Origin: Pseudomonas fildesensis
GTDB lineage: Bacteria; Pseudomonadota; Gammaproteobacteria; Pseudomonadales; Pseudomonadaceae
Length of the DNA stretch: 64,000 nucleotides
NCBI RefSeq assembly: GCF_001050345.1
Contig: NZ_LFMW01000002.1
Coordinates: 124,001 to 188,000 of the forward strand
Direction: 5' to 3'
Shown here: piece by piece, positions 54,162-62,617 of the stretch
How the letters are laid out: every line of letters begins with the position of its first letter
Numbering within the stretch: the first letter of the stretch is position 1
Notes under the pieces: generated by a model
The model's database searches: none
The model's input: only the letters and a program-made list of their open reading frames with translations
What the model was told of the DNA's origin: nothing
Position numbers and translations under genes: made by a program

Positions 54162-55213
54162 CTGACACCTGGTGGCTCAACCCTTGTAAGGCCATTGACG
54201 CCTCGGCGTACGAACAGGCCCTGGCGCGCCAGCAGCAATTGACCAAGCCGGCCGGCTCCCTGGGCCAGTTGGAAGCGTTGGCGGTGCAATTGGCGGGCTT
54301 GCAAGGCCGGGTCAAGCCTTCGGTGGAGCAACTGTGGATCGCGATTTTTGCCGGTGACCATGGTGTGGTGGCGGAAGGCGTGTCGGCGTATCCCCAGGAA
54401 GTGACCGGGCAGATGTTGCACAACTTTGTCACCGGGGGCGCAGCCATCAGTGTGTTGGCGCGGCAACTGGCAGCGCAGCTGGAAGTGGTCGACCTCGGCA
54501 CGGTGAACCCGTTGCTGGACCTGCCCGGTGTGCGTCACCTGAACATAGGCGCGGGCACGGCGAATTTCGTCAACGGCCCGGCGATGACCCAAACCCAGGG
54601 GCAACTGGCACTGCAAGCCGGTAGGGACAGCGTGCGCCGCGCGTTGGAAAGCGGTGCGCAATTGTTTATCGGCGGCGAGATGGGCATTGGCAACACCACC
54701 GCCGCGAGCGCGCTGGCGTGTGCTTTGCTCGATTGCCAGGTGAGTGACTTGACCGGTCCGGGCACGGGCTTGAATGCCGAGGGCGTCAGCCACAAGGTCG
54801 CTGTTATCGAACGTGCGCTGGCACTGCATGCAGGGCAACGCGGCGATGCGTTGCAAATCCTGTTCAACCTCGGCGGTTTTGAAATCGCGGCGTTGGTCGG
54901 TGCCTATCTGGCCTGTGCCCAAGAGGGCATCGTGGTGCTGGTCGACGGTTTCATCTGCAGCGTTGCCGCGCTCGTCGCCACGCGTCTGAATCCGGCCTGC
55001 CGTGAGTGGTTGCTGTTCGGCCATCGGGGTGCAGAGCCCGGCCATCGCCATGTGCTGCAAAGCCTCAATGCGCAGCCACTGCTGGAACTGGGCCTGCGCC
55101 TGGGCGAGGGCAGCGGCGCAGCGCTGGCGGTGCCGTTGCTGCGCCTGGCGTGTGCGCTGCACGGGCAGATGGCGACGTTCGCCGAAGCCGCCGTGGCAGA
55201 CCGCCCCGCATGA
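54158..55213 (+). CDS. cobT: Nicotinate-nucleotide:dimethylbenzimidazole phosphoribosyltransferase
   Basis: 351 residues. Marks: [20 protein letters not shown] at the N-terminus, [47 protein letters not shown] and the catalytic Glu in [16 protein letters not shown]. It makes alpha-ribazole phosphate from DMB (product of BluB) and NaMN. ATG 54158 overlaps the cobU stop, and its own stop overlaps the cobC ATG, so it is fully coupled. The longer frame upstream is not family sequence. Confidence 0.95.
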   Translation: MTDTWWLNPCKAIDASAYEQALARQQQLTKPAGSLGQLEALAVQLAGLQGRVKPSVEQLWIAIFAGDHGVVAEGVSAYPQEVTGQMLHNFVTGGAAISVLARQLAAQLEVVDLGTVNPLLDLPGVRHLNIGAGTANFVNGPAMTQTQGQLALQAGRDSVRRALESGAQLFIGGEMGIGNTTAASALACALLDCQVSDLTGPGTGLNAEGVSHKVAVIERALALHAGQRGDALQILFNLGGFEIAALVGAYLACAQEGIVVLVDGFICSVAALVATRLNPACREWLLFGHRGAEPGHRHVLQSLNAQPLLELGLRLGEGSGAALAVPLLRLACALHGQMATFAEAAVADRPA

Positions 55214-55785
55214 CCTTGCACCTGGACCTGTTGCGCCACGGCGAAACCGAACTGGGTGGCGGCCTGCGCGGCAGCCTGGATGACGCGTTGACCGAAAAGG
55301 GTTGGGCGCAGATGCGTGCCGCTGTGCTGGAGCGGGGGCCGTGGGACCGCTTGGTCAGCTCGCCGCTGCAACGTTGTGCGCGCTTTGCTGAGGAACTGGG
55401 CACGCAGCTCAACCTGCCGGTGAGCCTGGAGAAAGATCTGCAGGAACTGCACTTCGGTGCCTGGGAAGGGCAGAGCGCGGCGGCGTTGATGGAAATCGAT
55501 GCCGAAGGGCTGGGTTTGTTCTGGGCCGACCCCTATAGCTTCACCCCGCCTGAGGGTGAGCCGGTGAGCGACTTTTCCGACCGGGTTCTCGACGCTGTCT
55601 CACGCTTGCATCGGGCGTATGCGGGCCAGCGTGTGCTGTTGATCAGCCATGGCGGCGTGATGCGTTTGCTATTGGCTCAGGCGCGCGGTTTGCCCCGTGA
55701 GCAACTATTGAATGTCGAAGTCGGTCACGGCGGGCTGTTCAGCCTGCGGGTCGAGGCCGATGGCGTGTTGAAGGAAGTGGGGTGA
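55210..55785 (+). CDS. cobC: Alpha-ribazole phosphatase
   Basis: 191 residues of the histidine phosphatase superfamily. RHGE at residues 9-12 with phosphohistidine His10, [14 protein letters not shown] (the arginine) and the second His in [11 protein letters not shown]. It removes phosphate from alpha-ribazole phosphate or from the final cobalamin phosphate. ATGA overlap with cobT; GTGA overlap with cobS. Not to be confused with the P. denitrificans cobC, which is the decarboxylase above. Confidence 0.88.
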   Translation: MTLHLDLLRHGETELGGGLRGSLDDALTEKGWAQMRAAVLERGPWDRLVSSPLQRCARFAEELGTQLNLPVSLEKDLQELHFGAWEGQSAAALMEIDAEGLGLFWADPYSFTPPEGEPVSDFSDRVLDAVSRLHRAYAGQRVLLISHGGVMRLLLAQARGLPREQLLNVEVGHGGLFSLRVEADGVLKEVG

Positions 55786-56516
55786 GCATGCTGCCGTTCT
55801 GGATCGCCCTGCAATTTCTCAGCAGCCTGCCGATTCGTCTGCCGGGCATGCCGCAGCCGCAGGAGCTGGGGCGCTCGCTGCTGTTTTATCCGGTGGTCGG
55901 GCTGTTATTCGGGTTGCTGTTATGGGGCCTGAATACGGCACTGATGGGCGCGCCATTGTTGCTGCACGCCGCGTTGTTGCTGACGGCCTGGGTGCTGCTC
56001 AGCGGCGGCCTGCACCTGGACGGCCTGGCGGACAGCGCGGATGCCTGGCTGGGTGGCTTCGGCGACCGCGAGCGCACCCTCAGCATCATGAAAGATCCGC
56101 GCAGCGGGCCGATTGCCGTGGTCACTCTGGGCTTGGTGATACTGCTCAAATTTACCGCCTTGGTCGCGCTGATCGAGCAGCAGAATGGCGCGGCGCTGAT
56201 CCTCGCCCCGCTGATTGGGCGGGCCTCGATGCTGGCGCTGTTCCTCACCACGCGCTATGTGCGTGCAGGAGGATTGGGCCAGGCGTTGTCAGATCATTTA
56301 CCGAGGATTGTCGGCCAACAGGTACTGATCCTCAGCGGCCTGGCGTGCATCCTGATCGGGGGGTTCAGCGGCGGGATTGCCGTCCTGCTCGCTGCGCTAT
56401 GTTTTATGGGGTTGCGCCAACTGATGATCAACCGCCTCGGCGGCACCACCGGCGACACCGCTGGCGCGTTGTTGGAGCTGCTGGAAGTGGCGGTTCTGGT
56501 CGGGCTGGCGCTGTAA
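55782..56516 (+). CDS. cobS: Adenosylcobinamide-GDP ribazoletransferase (cobalamin synthase)
   Basis: 244 residues, five to six membrane helices. Marks: ALQFLSSLPIRLPGMPQPQE, GLHLDGLADSADAWLGGFGD (the acidic active-site motif) and STIMKDPR-type segment as LSIMKDPRSGPIAVV. It joins alpha-ribazole (phosphate) to AdoCbi-GDP in the inner membrane, the last step of the nucleotide loop pathway. Starts are GTG 55782 (overlapping the cobC stop) or ATG 55788. It ends the operon. Confidence 0.94.
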   Translation: MSMLPFWIALQFLSSLPIRLPGMPQPQELGRSLLFYPVVGLLFGLLLWGLNTALMGAPLLLHAALLLTAWVLLSGGLHLDGLADSADAWLGGFGDRERTLSIMKDPRSGPIAVVTLGLVILLKFTALVALIEQQNGAALILAPLIGRASMLALFLTTRYVRAGGLGQALSDHLPRIVGQQVLILSGLACILIGGFSGGIAVLLAALCFMGLRQLMINRLGGTTGDTAGALLELLEVAVLVGLAL

Positions 56517-56538
56517 CACTTTCTTGCATTTCCTTAAT

Positions 56539-56554
56539 CGCGGGTATATACACG
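56539..56554. promoter_or_regulatory. MarR-type operator over the -10 of the MarR gene
   Basis: CGCGGGTATATACACG, one arm imperfect, matches the perfect palindrome at 56986-57001 in 13 to 14 bases. TATATA (56545-56550) within it fits a -10 box with TTGCAT (56524-56529) as -35 (15 bases apart). It ends 5 bases before the ATG at 56559, so RNA would start at about 56557. Confidence 0.65.
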
Positions 56555-56558
56555 TTCC

Positions 56559-56963
56559 ATGCTTGCCTCCCAGTGTTTATGCACCAACCTGCGTCGCGCC
56601 GCTCGTGGCGTCAGCAGGTATTACGACGGCGCTCTCGACGGCTTCGGGATCAACGTCGCCCAGTATTCTTTGCTGTGTAACCTGCAGCGCCTCGACCAAC
56701 CGAGTATTTCCAGCCTGGCGGAAGCCATGGGCCTGGATCGCAGCACCTTGGGGCGTAACCTGCGGGTGCTGGAAGGCGAGGGCCTGGTGCAGTTGGTCGA
56801 GGGCGATGACTTGCGCAACCGCCTGGTGCAGCTGACCGCAGCAGGCGAAGAACGCCTGGCCGCCGCCTTGCCTGCCTGGGAAGCGGCGCAGCAGAAATTG
56901 ATTGATCAGTTGGGCGCCGAAAAGCGCGAAACCCTGTTGGCCTTGCTGGATGAACTCGCCTGA
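56559..56963 (+). CDS. MarR-family transcriptional regulator
   Basis: 134 residues. The winged helix is clear: RYYDGALDGFGINVAQYSLL, LAEAMGLDRSTLGRNLRVLE and GLVQLVEGDDLRNRLVQLTA. A dimeric repressor that should release DNA when bound to a ligand or oxidised. It begins LASQCLCTNLRRAARGVSRY with two cysteines (Cys5, Cys7) near the N-terminus, possible redox sensors. It lacks a Shine-Dalgarno and may have a leaderless mRNA. It precedes the MFS gene by 54 bases and probably represses both. Confidence 0.88.
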   Translation: MLASQCLCTNLRRAARGVSRYYDGALDGFGINVAQYSLLCNLQRLDQPSISSLAEAMGLDRSTLGRNLRVLEGEGLVQLVEGDDLRNRLVQLTAAGEERLAAALPAWEAAQQKLIDQLGAEKRETLLALLDELA

Positions 56964-56985
56964 GCGCGAGTTTGATCGACTATAA

Positions 56986-57001
56986 GCGGGTATATACCCG
57001 C
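56986..57001. promoter_or_regulatory. Perfect 16-bp MarR-type operator before the MFS gene
   Basis: GCGGGTATATACCCGC is a perfect palindrome 17 bases before the MFS start. TATATA in its centre can be the -10 box. A GGAG ribosome site follows at about 57004-57007. The same core occurs before the MarR gene. Confidence 0.7.
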
Positions 57002-57017
57002 GAGCGGAGAATAAGAA

Positions 57018-58226
57018 ATGACCTCGATGTGGCGCACCAGTGGCTGGATTCTTGTGGGGAGTGCGCTGATCCTGGCGTTGTCCCTGGGCGTGCGGCATGG
57101 CTTCGGCCTGTTCCTGGCACCGATGAGCGCCGAATTCGGCTGGGGGCGTGAGACGTTCGCCTTTGCCATTGCGTTGCAGAACCTGATCTGGGGCCTGGCG
57201 CAACCGTTTACCGGCGCCCTGGCCGACCGTTTTGGCGCGACCAAGGCCGTGCTGGTCGGGGGTGTGCTGTATGCCGTAGGGCTGGTGTTGATGGGTATGT
57301 CCGATTCGGCGTGGTCGTTGTCGCTCAGCGCCGGCTTGCTGATCGGGATCGGCCTGTCCGGCACCTCGTTCTCGGTAATCCTCGGCGTTGTCGGCCGAGC
57401 AGTGCCGCCGGAAAAGCGCAGCATGGCGATGGGTATCGCGAGCGCCGCCGGTTCTTTTGGCCAGTTCGCCATGGTGCCGGGCACCTTGGGCTTGATCAGC
57501 TGGTTGGGCTGGTCGGCCGCCTTGTTGGCGCTGGGCCTGATGGTGGCGCTCATCCTGCCGCTGGTGGCCATGCTCAAGGACCGGCCGTTGCCCGTGCTGG
57601 CCGGCCAGCAGACCCTGCGTGAAGCACTGAAGGAAGCCTGCTCCCATTCCGGTTTCTGGCTGCTGGCGTTCGGCTTTTTTGTCTGCGGTTTCCAAGTGGT
57701 GTTTATCGGCGTGCACCTGCCGGCTTACCTGGTGGACCAACACTTGCCGGCCAGCGTGGGCACCACAGTGTTGGCGTTGATTGGCCTGTTCAATATCTTC
57801 GGTACCTACACCGCAGGCTGGCTCGGCGGGCGCATGTCCAAGCCGCGCTTGCTGACTGGGTTGTACCTGTTGCGTGCGGTGGTGATCGCGCTGTTCCTGT
57901 GGGCACCGGTGACGCAAGTCACGGCCTATCTGTTCGGCATGGCGATGGGCTTTTTGTGGCTGTCCACCGTGCCGCTGACCAACGGTACCGTCGCGACGTT
58001 GTTCGGTGTGAGAAACCTCTCGATGCTCGGTGGGATCGTGTTCCTGTTCCATCAGCTCGGTTCGTTCCTCGGCGGCTGGTTGGGTGGGGTGGTCTATGAT
58101 CGAACCGGCAACTACGATTTGATCTGGCAGGTGGCGATTCTCTTGAGTCTGCTCGCCGCGGCCCTGAACTGGCCGGTGCGTGAGCGGCCAGTGGCGCGAT
58201 TGCAGGCGCAGATGGAGGCAGTATGA
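57018..58226 (+). CDS. MFS transporter under MarR control
   Basis: 402 residues with twelve predicted helices. It resembles the OFA/oxalate-formate-like MFS group (SAEFGWGRETFAFAIALQNL, GALADRFGATKAVLVGGVLY, LGGRMSKPRLLTGLYLLRA). It acts in the inner membrane; substrate unknown, perhaps a monocarboxylate or a toxic organic acid. The MarR gene just upstream is the probable repressor. Its stop overlaps the start of a 40-aa membrane peptide gene. Confidence 0.87.
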   Translation: MTSMWRTSGWILVGSALILALSLGVRHGFGLFLAPMSAEFGWGRETFAFAIALQNLIWGLAQPFTGALADRFGATKAVLVGGVLYAVGLVLMGMSDSAWSLSLSAGLLIGIGLSGTSFSVILGVVGRAVPPEKRSMAMGIASAAGSFGQFAMVPGTLGLISWLGWSAALLALGLMVALILPLVAMLKDRPLPVLAGQQTLREALKEACSHSGFWLLAFGFFVCGFQVVFIGVHLPAYLVDQHLPASVGTTVLALIGLFNIFGTYTAGWLGGRMSKPRLLTGLYLLRAVVIALFLWAPVTQVTAYLFGMAMGFLWLSTVPLTNGTVATLFGVRNLSMLGGIVFLFHQLGSFLGGWLGGVVYDRTGNYDLIWQVAILLSLLAAALNWPVRERPVARLQAQMEAV

Positions 58227-58345
58227 GTTCGATCGGGTATCGGTTCGGCGCAGCCGCAGTGATAGCGCTGTTGCTGGCCCTGGCATGGTGGGGTTGGCAG
58301 CGCGGTGGGTTGGCGTTGATGCAACTGGGTATGTCGATCTGTTAA
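58223..58345 (+). CDS. 40-aa single-helix membrane peptide coupled to the MFS gene
   Basis: ATG 58223 overlaps the MFS stop (ATGA), and GGAGG lies 5 to 8 bases before it (GATGGAGGCAGT), an excellent ribosome site. The peptide reads MSSIGYRFGAAAVIALLLAL, then AWWGWQRGGLALMQLGMSIC: one membrane helix with a Trp cluster at its end. The tight coupling suggests a small partner of the transporter or a helper of the regulator. The function is unknown. Confidence 0.65.
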   Translation: MSSIGYRFGAAAVIALLLALAWWGWQRGGLALMQLGMSIC

Positions 58346-58379
58346 GTTCTGGGTCTGACTTTTTTCAAGGACCCTCGAC

Positions 58380-58931
58380 ATGCAGATGCGCTGGCTTGCA
58401 GTACCCGTCCTGATGGCCGCTTTTGGCGGTGTGGCGATGGCCGCCGATTGTCCGCCCTTGCTCGAAGGACAGTTGCCCAAGTTGCGCGCCAAGGAATCCA
58501 TCGACCTGTGCCAGCGCTTCGCCGGCAAGCCGCTGGTGATCGTCAATACCGCGAGCTTCTGTGGCTTCGCCCCGCAATTCAAAGGCCTCGAAGCCCTGTA
58601 CCAGCGCTACAAGGGCCAAGGGCTGGAAGTGATTGGCGTGCCGTCCGATGACTTCAAGCAGGAAGCCAAGACCGGCGAAGAAACCGCCAAGGTTTGTTAC
58701 GTAAACTACGGCGTGACGTTCACCATGACCGAGCCGCAGAAGGTCAAGGGACCGGATGCGGTGCACCTGTTCAAGATACTCGCGCAGCAAACCAACGCGC
58801 CGAAGTGGAATTTCTACAAGTACGTGGTGGACCGTCAAGGCAAGGTGATTGCCAATTTCTCCAGCCTGACCAAGCCAGACAGCCCGGATTTGATCGAGGC
58901 AGTCGAGCAGGCGCTGGCTTCAAAACCCTGA
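58380..58931 (+). CDS. Exported glutathione-peroxidase-family protein
   Basis: 183 residues. A signal peptide ([14 protein letters not shown]) places it in the periplasm. The peroxidatic Cys is Cys61 in [18 protein letters not shown], in place of selenocysteine; the usual Gln region is changed to VPSDDFKQE, and the Trp is in [13 protein letters not shown]. It probably reduces peroxides with thioredoxin-like donors. Two extra Cys lie in DCPPLL and DLCQRF. It follows the MFS/peptide pair by 34 bases and matches PA1287 by order. Confidence 0.88.
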   Translation: MQMRWLAVPVLMAAFGGVAMAADCPPLLEGQLPKLRAKESIDLCQRFAGKPLVIVNTASFCGFAPQFKGLEALYQRYKGQGLEVIGVPSDDFKQEAKTGEETAKVCYVNYGVTFTMTEPQKVKGPDAVHLFKILAQQTNAPKWNFYKYVVDRQGKVIANFSSLTKPDSPDLIEAVEQALASKP

Positions 58932-58944
58932 TCGTCGCCCATTA

Positions 58945-58984
58945 AAAAGCCCCGCCTCCCTTGCAGGAGAGCGGGGCTTTTTTA
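58945..58984. terminator. Rho-independent terminator, bidirectional
   Basis: AAAAGCCCCGC pairs with GCGGGGCTTTT, with T-run after and A-run before. It serves the peroxidase gene (plus) and the FadL-like gene (minus). Confidence 0.9.
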
Positions 58985-58996
58985 CACCGGTCTGAA

Positions 58997-60280
58997 TCAG
59001 AAGGTGTAAGTCATGCCCAGGCCGAAACCGTTGGCACTGTTTTGGTACTTGGCTTGGTAGTTGGACGGCAGCGAGGTGTTGTTGACCTTGACGTCCTCTT
59101 CCTTCAGGTACGAGTAAGCCAGGTCGACCGTCATGTTATCCATGACCTTGTAGCCCAGACCCACACTGAAGATCGTACGGTCGCCAGTCGGGATGCGCGG
59201 CGAACGATCGGTGTTGTTGGTTGGCGACTGGTCGAAGGTCAGGCCGGTACGCAGCACGACCTGTTTGGTCAGCTGGTACGAGGTACCGACGGCATAGGCC
59301 CAAGTGTCGTGCCAGTTTTGCTCTTCGGTGATGTTGGCGATGCGGCTCGGGGCCAAGGCGCCACCGTTTGCCCCAGTCACACCTTCGTTGTTGACGGTGA
59401 TCTCTTTCAAGCGGCTCCAGCGCGTCCAGGTTGCACCGCCGTAGAGTTTCCACGCGTCAGTCAGGTCTTGAGTGACCGACAGATCGTAGGACTCAGGGGT
59501 CTCGATTTTCAGGGAGGCGTCGTAACGGTTGTTGCGCAGCGCTGCTTGAGTCTGAGCCGGGCCTGTGACGGTGGTGTGGCCTTCAAGCTTGTACTTGACC
59601 TTCGAGTGGTAGGTCAGGCCGACACGGGTGGTGTCGGTAGCCTGGACCAGCACACCGACGTTGAAGCCCAGTGCGGTGTCGTCACCCTTGATCTTGACGT
59701 TGGTGTCAGCGAAAGGCGCGCCGATTACCAGCGTCTTGTCCGACTCCAATACCCCGGAAATGCGGTTGATAGTCGGGCCAAAACCGATGGAAACCTTGTC
59801 GTTGAAGGCATAGCTGACAGTCGGCTGGAAGGTCATGACCTTCACTTCGCTCTTGCTGCCAAAGCCACGGCCCTGGAAGCCGCTTTCGTAATCAGTCACC
59901 AGACCGAACGGTGCGTACACACCGAAGCCGATGGCCCACTGATCGTCGAGTTTGTTGGTGTAGAAACCGAATGGCACCGCGGTGAACGGAACCATGTCGC
60001 CTTTGTTGGAACCGCTTGGGCGGCCACTGGCGTCCTTGATATCGGTCGATGCATCAATGGCAGCAACACCGCCCGTGATTTGCTGGCCATTCAGGCGAGA
60101 CATACCGGCAGGGTTACCGTAGACAGTGCTTGCATCATCGGCAGAAGAAGAGCGACCCGCGAAACCGGTACCCATCCCACTGACACTTTGTTCGTTCAGT
60201 GCAAAACCGCTTGCGAACAGTTGGGAAGATGCCATGGCAACGGCGAGGCTAAGTGTGGTCTTGAGCATTACTTTTTTCAT
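58997..60280 (-). CDS. OmpP1/FadL-family outer-membrane transporter
   Basis: 427 residues. Signal peptide (LSLAVAMASSQLFA), mature start SGFALNEQSVSGMGTGFAGR, then SADDASTVYGNPAGMSRLNG, both classic FadL-family N-terminal plug motifs. The body alternates beta strands and ends in Phe (GLGMTYTF). It should let long-chain fatty acids or other hydrophobic molecules pass the outer membrane. Single gene; length is normal. The order next to GPx matches PA1288 in P. aeruginosa. Confidence 0.92.
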   Translation of the reverse strand: MKKVMLKTTLSLAVAMASSQLFASGFALNEQSVSGMGTGFAGRSSSADDASTVYGNPAGMSRLNGQQITGGVAAIDASTDIKDASGRPSGSNKGDMVPFTAVPFGFYTNKLDDQWAIGFGVYAPFGLVTDYESGFQGRGFGSKSEVKVMTFQPTVSYAFNDKVSIGFGPTINRISGVLESDKTLVIGAPFADTNVKIKGDDTALGFNVGVLVQATDTTRVGLTYHSKVKYKLEGHTTVTGPAQTQAALRNNRYDASLKIETPESYDLSVTQDLTDAWKLYGGATWTRWSRLKEITVNNEGVTGANGGALAPSRIANITEEQNWHDTWAYAVGTSYQLTKQVVLRTGLTFDQSPTNNTDRSPRIPTGDRTIFSVGLGYKVMDNMTVDLAYSYLKEEDVKVNNTSLPSNYQAKYQNSANGFGLGMTYTF

Positions 60281-60426
60281 TATTAGAACTCCGTGGTGAT
60301 CACCGTTGCGGAAAGTATCAATAAATTTAAGATCGCGCTATAGGCTGTAATGCCGGAGATAGAGCGTTTTTGTAGGACAATCAGACCAAAATCGGCGTTT
60401 TTAGCCGAATCTTGCAAAAAGCCTGA

Positions 60427-60909
60427 TCAGCAACTGACCTGATTCATGGGTGAAACACAGGTTTGCCAGGCTTGGGTGAAATCCCGCAGCCGTCCTTGAG
60501 GGTGAAATATTTCTTTCCAGATACGCGCCATGGCGAGTACGTCGCCCGGTGCGGGCAGTACAGAGTGATGTTTTTCAACGAGGAGCCAGGCGATTGCCGT
60601 GGCGTAACGCAGGTTGACCGTCAGCTCCAGCTGGGGCGCACTGAGGAACGCGTGTTGGCTGGCCAGCCCGCGTACCAGGCTTGCGCGTTCTGGGTCCAGT
60701 GCCAGGTAGTCGTCCCAAAGGGCGCGGTGGCGGTGTTCGGTGATGCTGTACAGGCCGTGGCCGCGTCGATCATGCAGGGCGGAGCCCAGTTCCGATTGCG
60801 TGGCGGCAATTCCCAGTAGTAGGGACTCAGCCGTCGGGTTATGGCGGCCCAGGTACATCAACGTCGGCCGGATCACATAACGACACAATTCGCTGGCTGC
60901 GATACCCAT
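60427..60909 (-). CDS. Hypothetical protein, 160 aa
   Basis: It starts MGIAASELCRYVIRPTLMYL with GAGG 5 bases before the ATG. ESLLLGIAATQSELGSALHD recalls a motif (LLLGTAAQES-like) in some phage-encoded proteins; I cannot confirm this and see no other phage gene. The rest (YLALDPERASLVRGLASQHA, YATAIAWLLVEKHHSVLP) is helical. Probably cytoplasmic. An isolated gene; the function is unknown. Confidence 0.65.
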   Translation of the reverse strand: MGIAASELCRYVIRPTLMYLGRHNPTAESLLLGIAATQSELGSALHDRRGHGLYSITEHRHRALWDDYLALDPERASLVRGLASQHAFLSAPQLELTVNLRYATAIAWLLVEKHHSVLPAPGDVLAMARIWKEIFHPQGRLRDFTQAWQTCVSPMNQVSC

Positions 60910-61140
60910 ACACGCCTCAATCCGTGAAAGTGGTCGACGACGCCTGAGAAGGTGGGCTTGGCAGCAGTGGATCGGATCTCAGGCTCGCCGGAAGCGGATC
61001 ATGCCGCTTGAGTTGAAGTGTAGTGTCATATTTGTGATGTAAAGGACTGTTTTTAAAACATCTTCTTCATCCAGTTATAACGGTTATATCTATTTGAACT
61101 TAGGGTAAAAACTCAAAGTCTGAATTTCAGGCAATAAAAA
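60910..61140. other. AT-rich intergenic region
   Basis: About 230 bases, with 60995-61140 very AT-rich compared with the window (TTGTGATGTAAAGGACTG, GTTATAACGGTTATATC). No ORF over 30 codons with a ribosome site and no strong stem. It may hold the promoter of the 160-aa gene. Confidence 0.35.
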
Positions 61141-61165
61141 ACCCTGTTTTTTAGACAGGGTTTTT
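61141..61165. terminator. Rho-independent terminator, bidirectional
   Basis: ACCCTG and CAGGGT form the stem, with an A-run before and T-run after. It ends the small gene at 61188-61412 on the minus strand. Confidence 0.85.
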
Positions 61166-61187
61166 GTGTTTCAGCAACTCGGGTCGA

Positions 61188-61412
61188 TCAGGCAACCAGT
61201 GCCTGACGGGTACGCTCGATCACAGCCTGCAGCGGTTCAGCGCTGGAGTATTGATCGGGGTACAGGCGTTCGCTGTGACGAGCGATGCCGTGTTCGTTGA
61301 CCAGGGTGAAGCTGAAGCAGCCTTTGCGAGCGGCCATGATCAGGCAGTTCATTGGTGCAAAAGCGTTGGTGAGGGTGCGAATGGCATCCTGAGTATGGAT
61401 TTGAGTGGACAT
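61188..61412 (-). CDS. Small conserved protein, 74 aa
   Basis: Reads MSTQIHTQDAIRTLTNAFAP, CLIMAARKGCFSFTLVNEHG, then HSERLYPDQY and a C-terminal helix LQAVIERTRQALVA. A short alpha-beta protein with two cysteines (NCLIM and KGCFS). AGGAA lies about 12 bases before the ATG. I recall such small proteins in other Pseudomonas with no known role. It has its own terminator. Confidence 0.68.
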   Translation of the reverse strand: MSTQIHTQDAIRTLTNAFAPMNCLIMAARKGCFSFTLVNEHGIARHSERLYPDQYSSAEPLQAVIERTRQALVA

Positions 61413-61854
61413 ATTATTGGTGTTCCTACAAATGACACGGATAAGAACCGTGCAACGTTAAAACGTTCCAGTGACGTTGATCACCATTGATCGAACGAAG
61501 AACCCGACTGGAACAAAGCAGCCAGTTTGAAGCGCTTATAGTTTGGCGCGCTTGGGCTGGCAGGTAGGTACTTAGGAGGGCAGGCAACACAACAGGGGCA
61601 AAGGTTCTGGGCCCAGGGTGAAGATCCTGATCAATTTGCAGGTTGGTTCGGTCAGAGTATTGAAACTTCGCGACACCCTTTGCTTGTTCAAAGGCAGTGT
61701 CGTCGCTAGGAATACCTGGAAACCATCGAGGTGGTCGATCCCGTGTTGTACAGGGGAGTTGTTCGACCAGAATTGACTTTCAGCTTGGTACTAACGCCGC
61801 GGATAGTAACGGATTGAAACACCGAAGGGAAGTGCGCTAGCCAAAAAACTTCAA
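61413..61854. other. 442-base region without a gene
   Basis: No plausible ORF. TGGTCGA (61732-61738) and TCGACCA (61763-61769) with an inner CCC/GGG pair form a possible hairpin. A small RNA is conceivable, but no T-run or good promoter is seen. Confidence 0.35.
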
Positions 61855-62160
61855 TCAGCCGCCCAGCAGCCCGCGATACACCAGCACCGTGAGGGCCGCT
61901 GCCAACGAGCAACCCAGCCCATAGGCAGCCAGTGTCAGGCGAAGGGACTGGCCGGTCTCGACCACTTTCATTACATCGCGCATGTCGTTGATCCGGCCTT
62001 CGCCCAGCTCGATGCACAGGCTTAGCGCAGTAAAGGCTGCAGAAAGCAGGATCGCGATGGCAAACAAAGCGCCGTCCGGGGAGGGCAGCGCCGCATTGAC
62101 TCCCAGGGACGTCGCACAAATGGCCAATAGCAACATGGCAAATACCAGCATTCCTTTCAT
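61855..62160 (-). CDS. Small membrane protein, 101 aa
   Basis: Three hydrophobic stretches: MKGMLVFAMLLLAICATSLG, ALFAIAILLSAAFTALSLCI and LTLAAYGLGCSLAAALTVLV. Between the second and third lies a polar part (ELGEGRINDMRDVMKVVETG). An inner-membrane protein of unknown function. ATG 62160 is chosen (AAGGG about 10 bases before); a GTG 12 bases upstream is possible. Confidence 0.6.
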   Translation of the reverse strand: MKGMLVFAMLLLAICATSLGVNAALPSPDGALFAIAILLSAAFTALSLCIELGEGRINDMRDVMKVVETGQSLRLTLAAYGLGCSLAAALTVLVYRGLLGG

Positions 62161-62617
62161 CGACCCGTACACCCTTGCCCTGTAGGTGGGGCAGTGTGGC
62201 GACCCCGGATGATTTTGAAAAGTCCCTGGCTTTGCCTGAGCGGTAACGTTTCAGGGCGTGTGGCGACAAAAACTGCCGGCGATATAACCATTGAATGGGT
62301 ACTTGTGCACATTGGTTGCTGCATGTGTAACCTGATTGTCGACCGCCTTTGAAGCGCGCCATTTGCCTGCAATGGAAATTTAAGTCAATGAAAAATCTGG
62401 CTTTTTTTTATTGGTGAAAAAATCGTCAGTTTGACTGCGGGCCCCATTCCATGGGGGTTTGGGCGAGTTAAAGGTGGGTTGTCCACCGAGTTATCCACAG
62501 CTTCTGTGGATTGTCCCGAGCGCTTGCTCTAGAACGGGCGTGCAGGGTTTTTTCAGCTTTACCTGTACGAAAAAAAGAGTAGAGTGGCGCGCCTTCCGTT
62601 CTGTCCCACAGTGCTTT
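62161..62617. other. 457-base region with a DnaA box
   Basis: The region between the small membrane protein and the Sel1-like gene has an AT-rich part (62375-62430, TTTTTTTTATTGGTG) and a perfect DnaA box within a palindrome at 62491-62511. Otherwise no feature or ORF with a ribosome site was found. Confidence 0.4.
62491..62511. promoter_or_regulatory. DnaA box within a short palindrome
   Basis: TTATCCACA (62491-62499) equals the strong DnaA box consensus. ATCCACAG (62493-62500) is mirrored as CTGTGGAT (62504-62511) around CTT, which gives a second, weaker box in the other direction. One site of this kind can occur by chance; see the finding. Confidence 0.45.

Noticed and set aside
56577..58286. 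569-aa open frame antisense to the MarR and MFS genes
   Set aside because: It spans two real genes and their promoter; rich in Gln/His/Arg as antisense frames of GC-rich membrane genes are.
60427..60909. Prophage remnant
   Set aside because: One protein recalls a phage motif, but no capsid, integrase, lysis or att site is near and base composition is ordinary.
61706..62362. 218-aa minus-strand frame over the small membrane protein gene
   Set aside because: It has no start with a ribosome site and is Arg/Gly/Ser-rich; the frame of the 101-aa membrane protein is much more protein-like.
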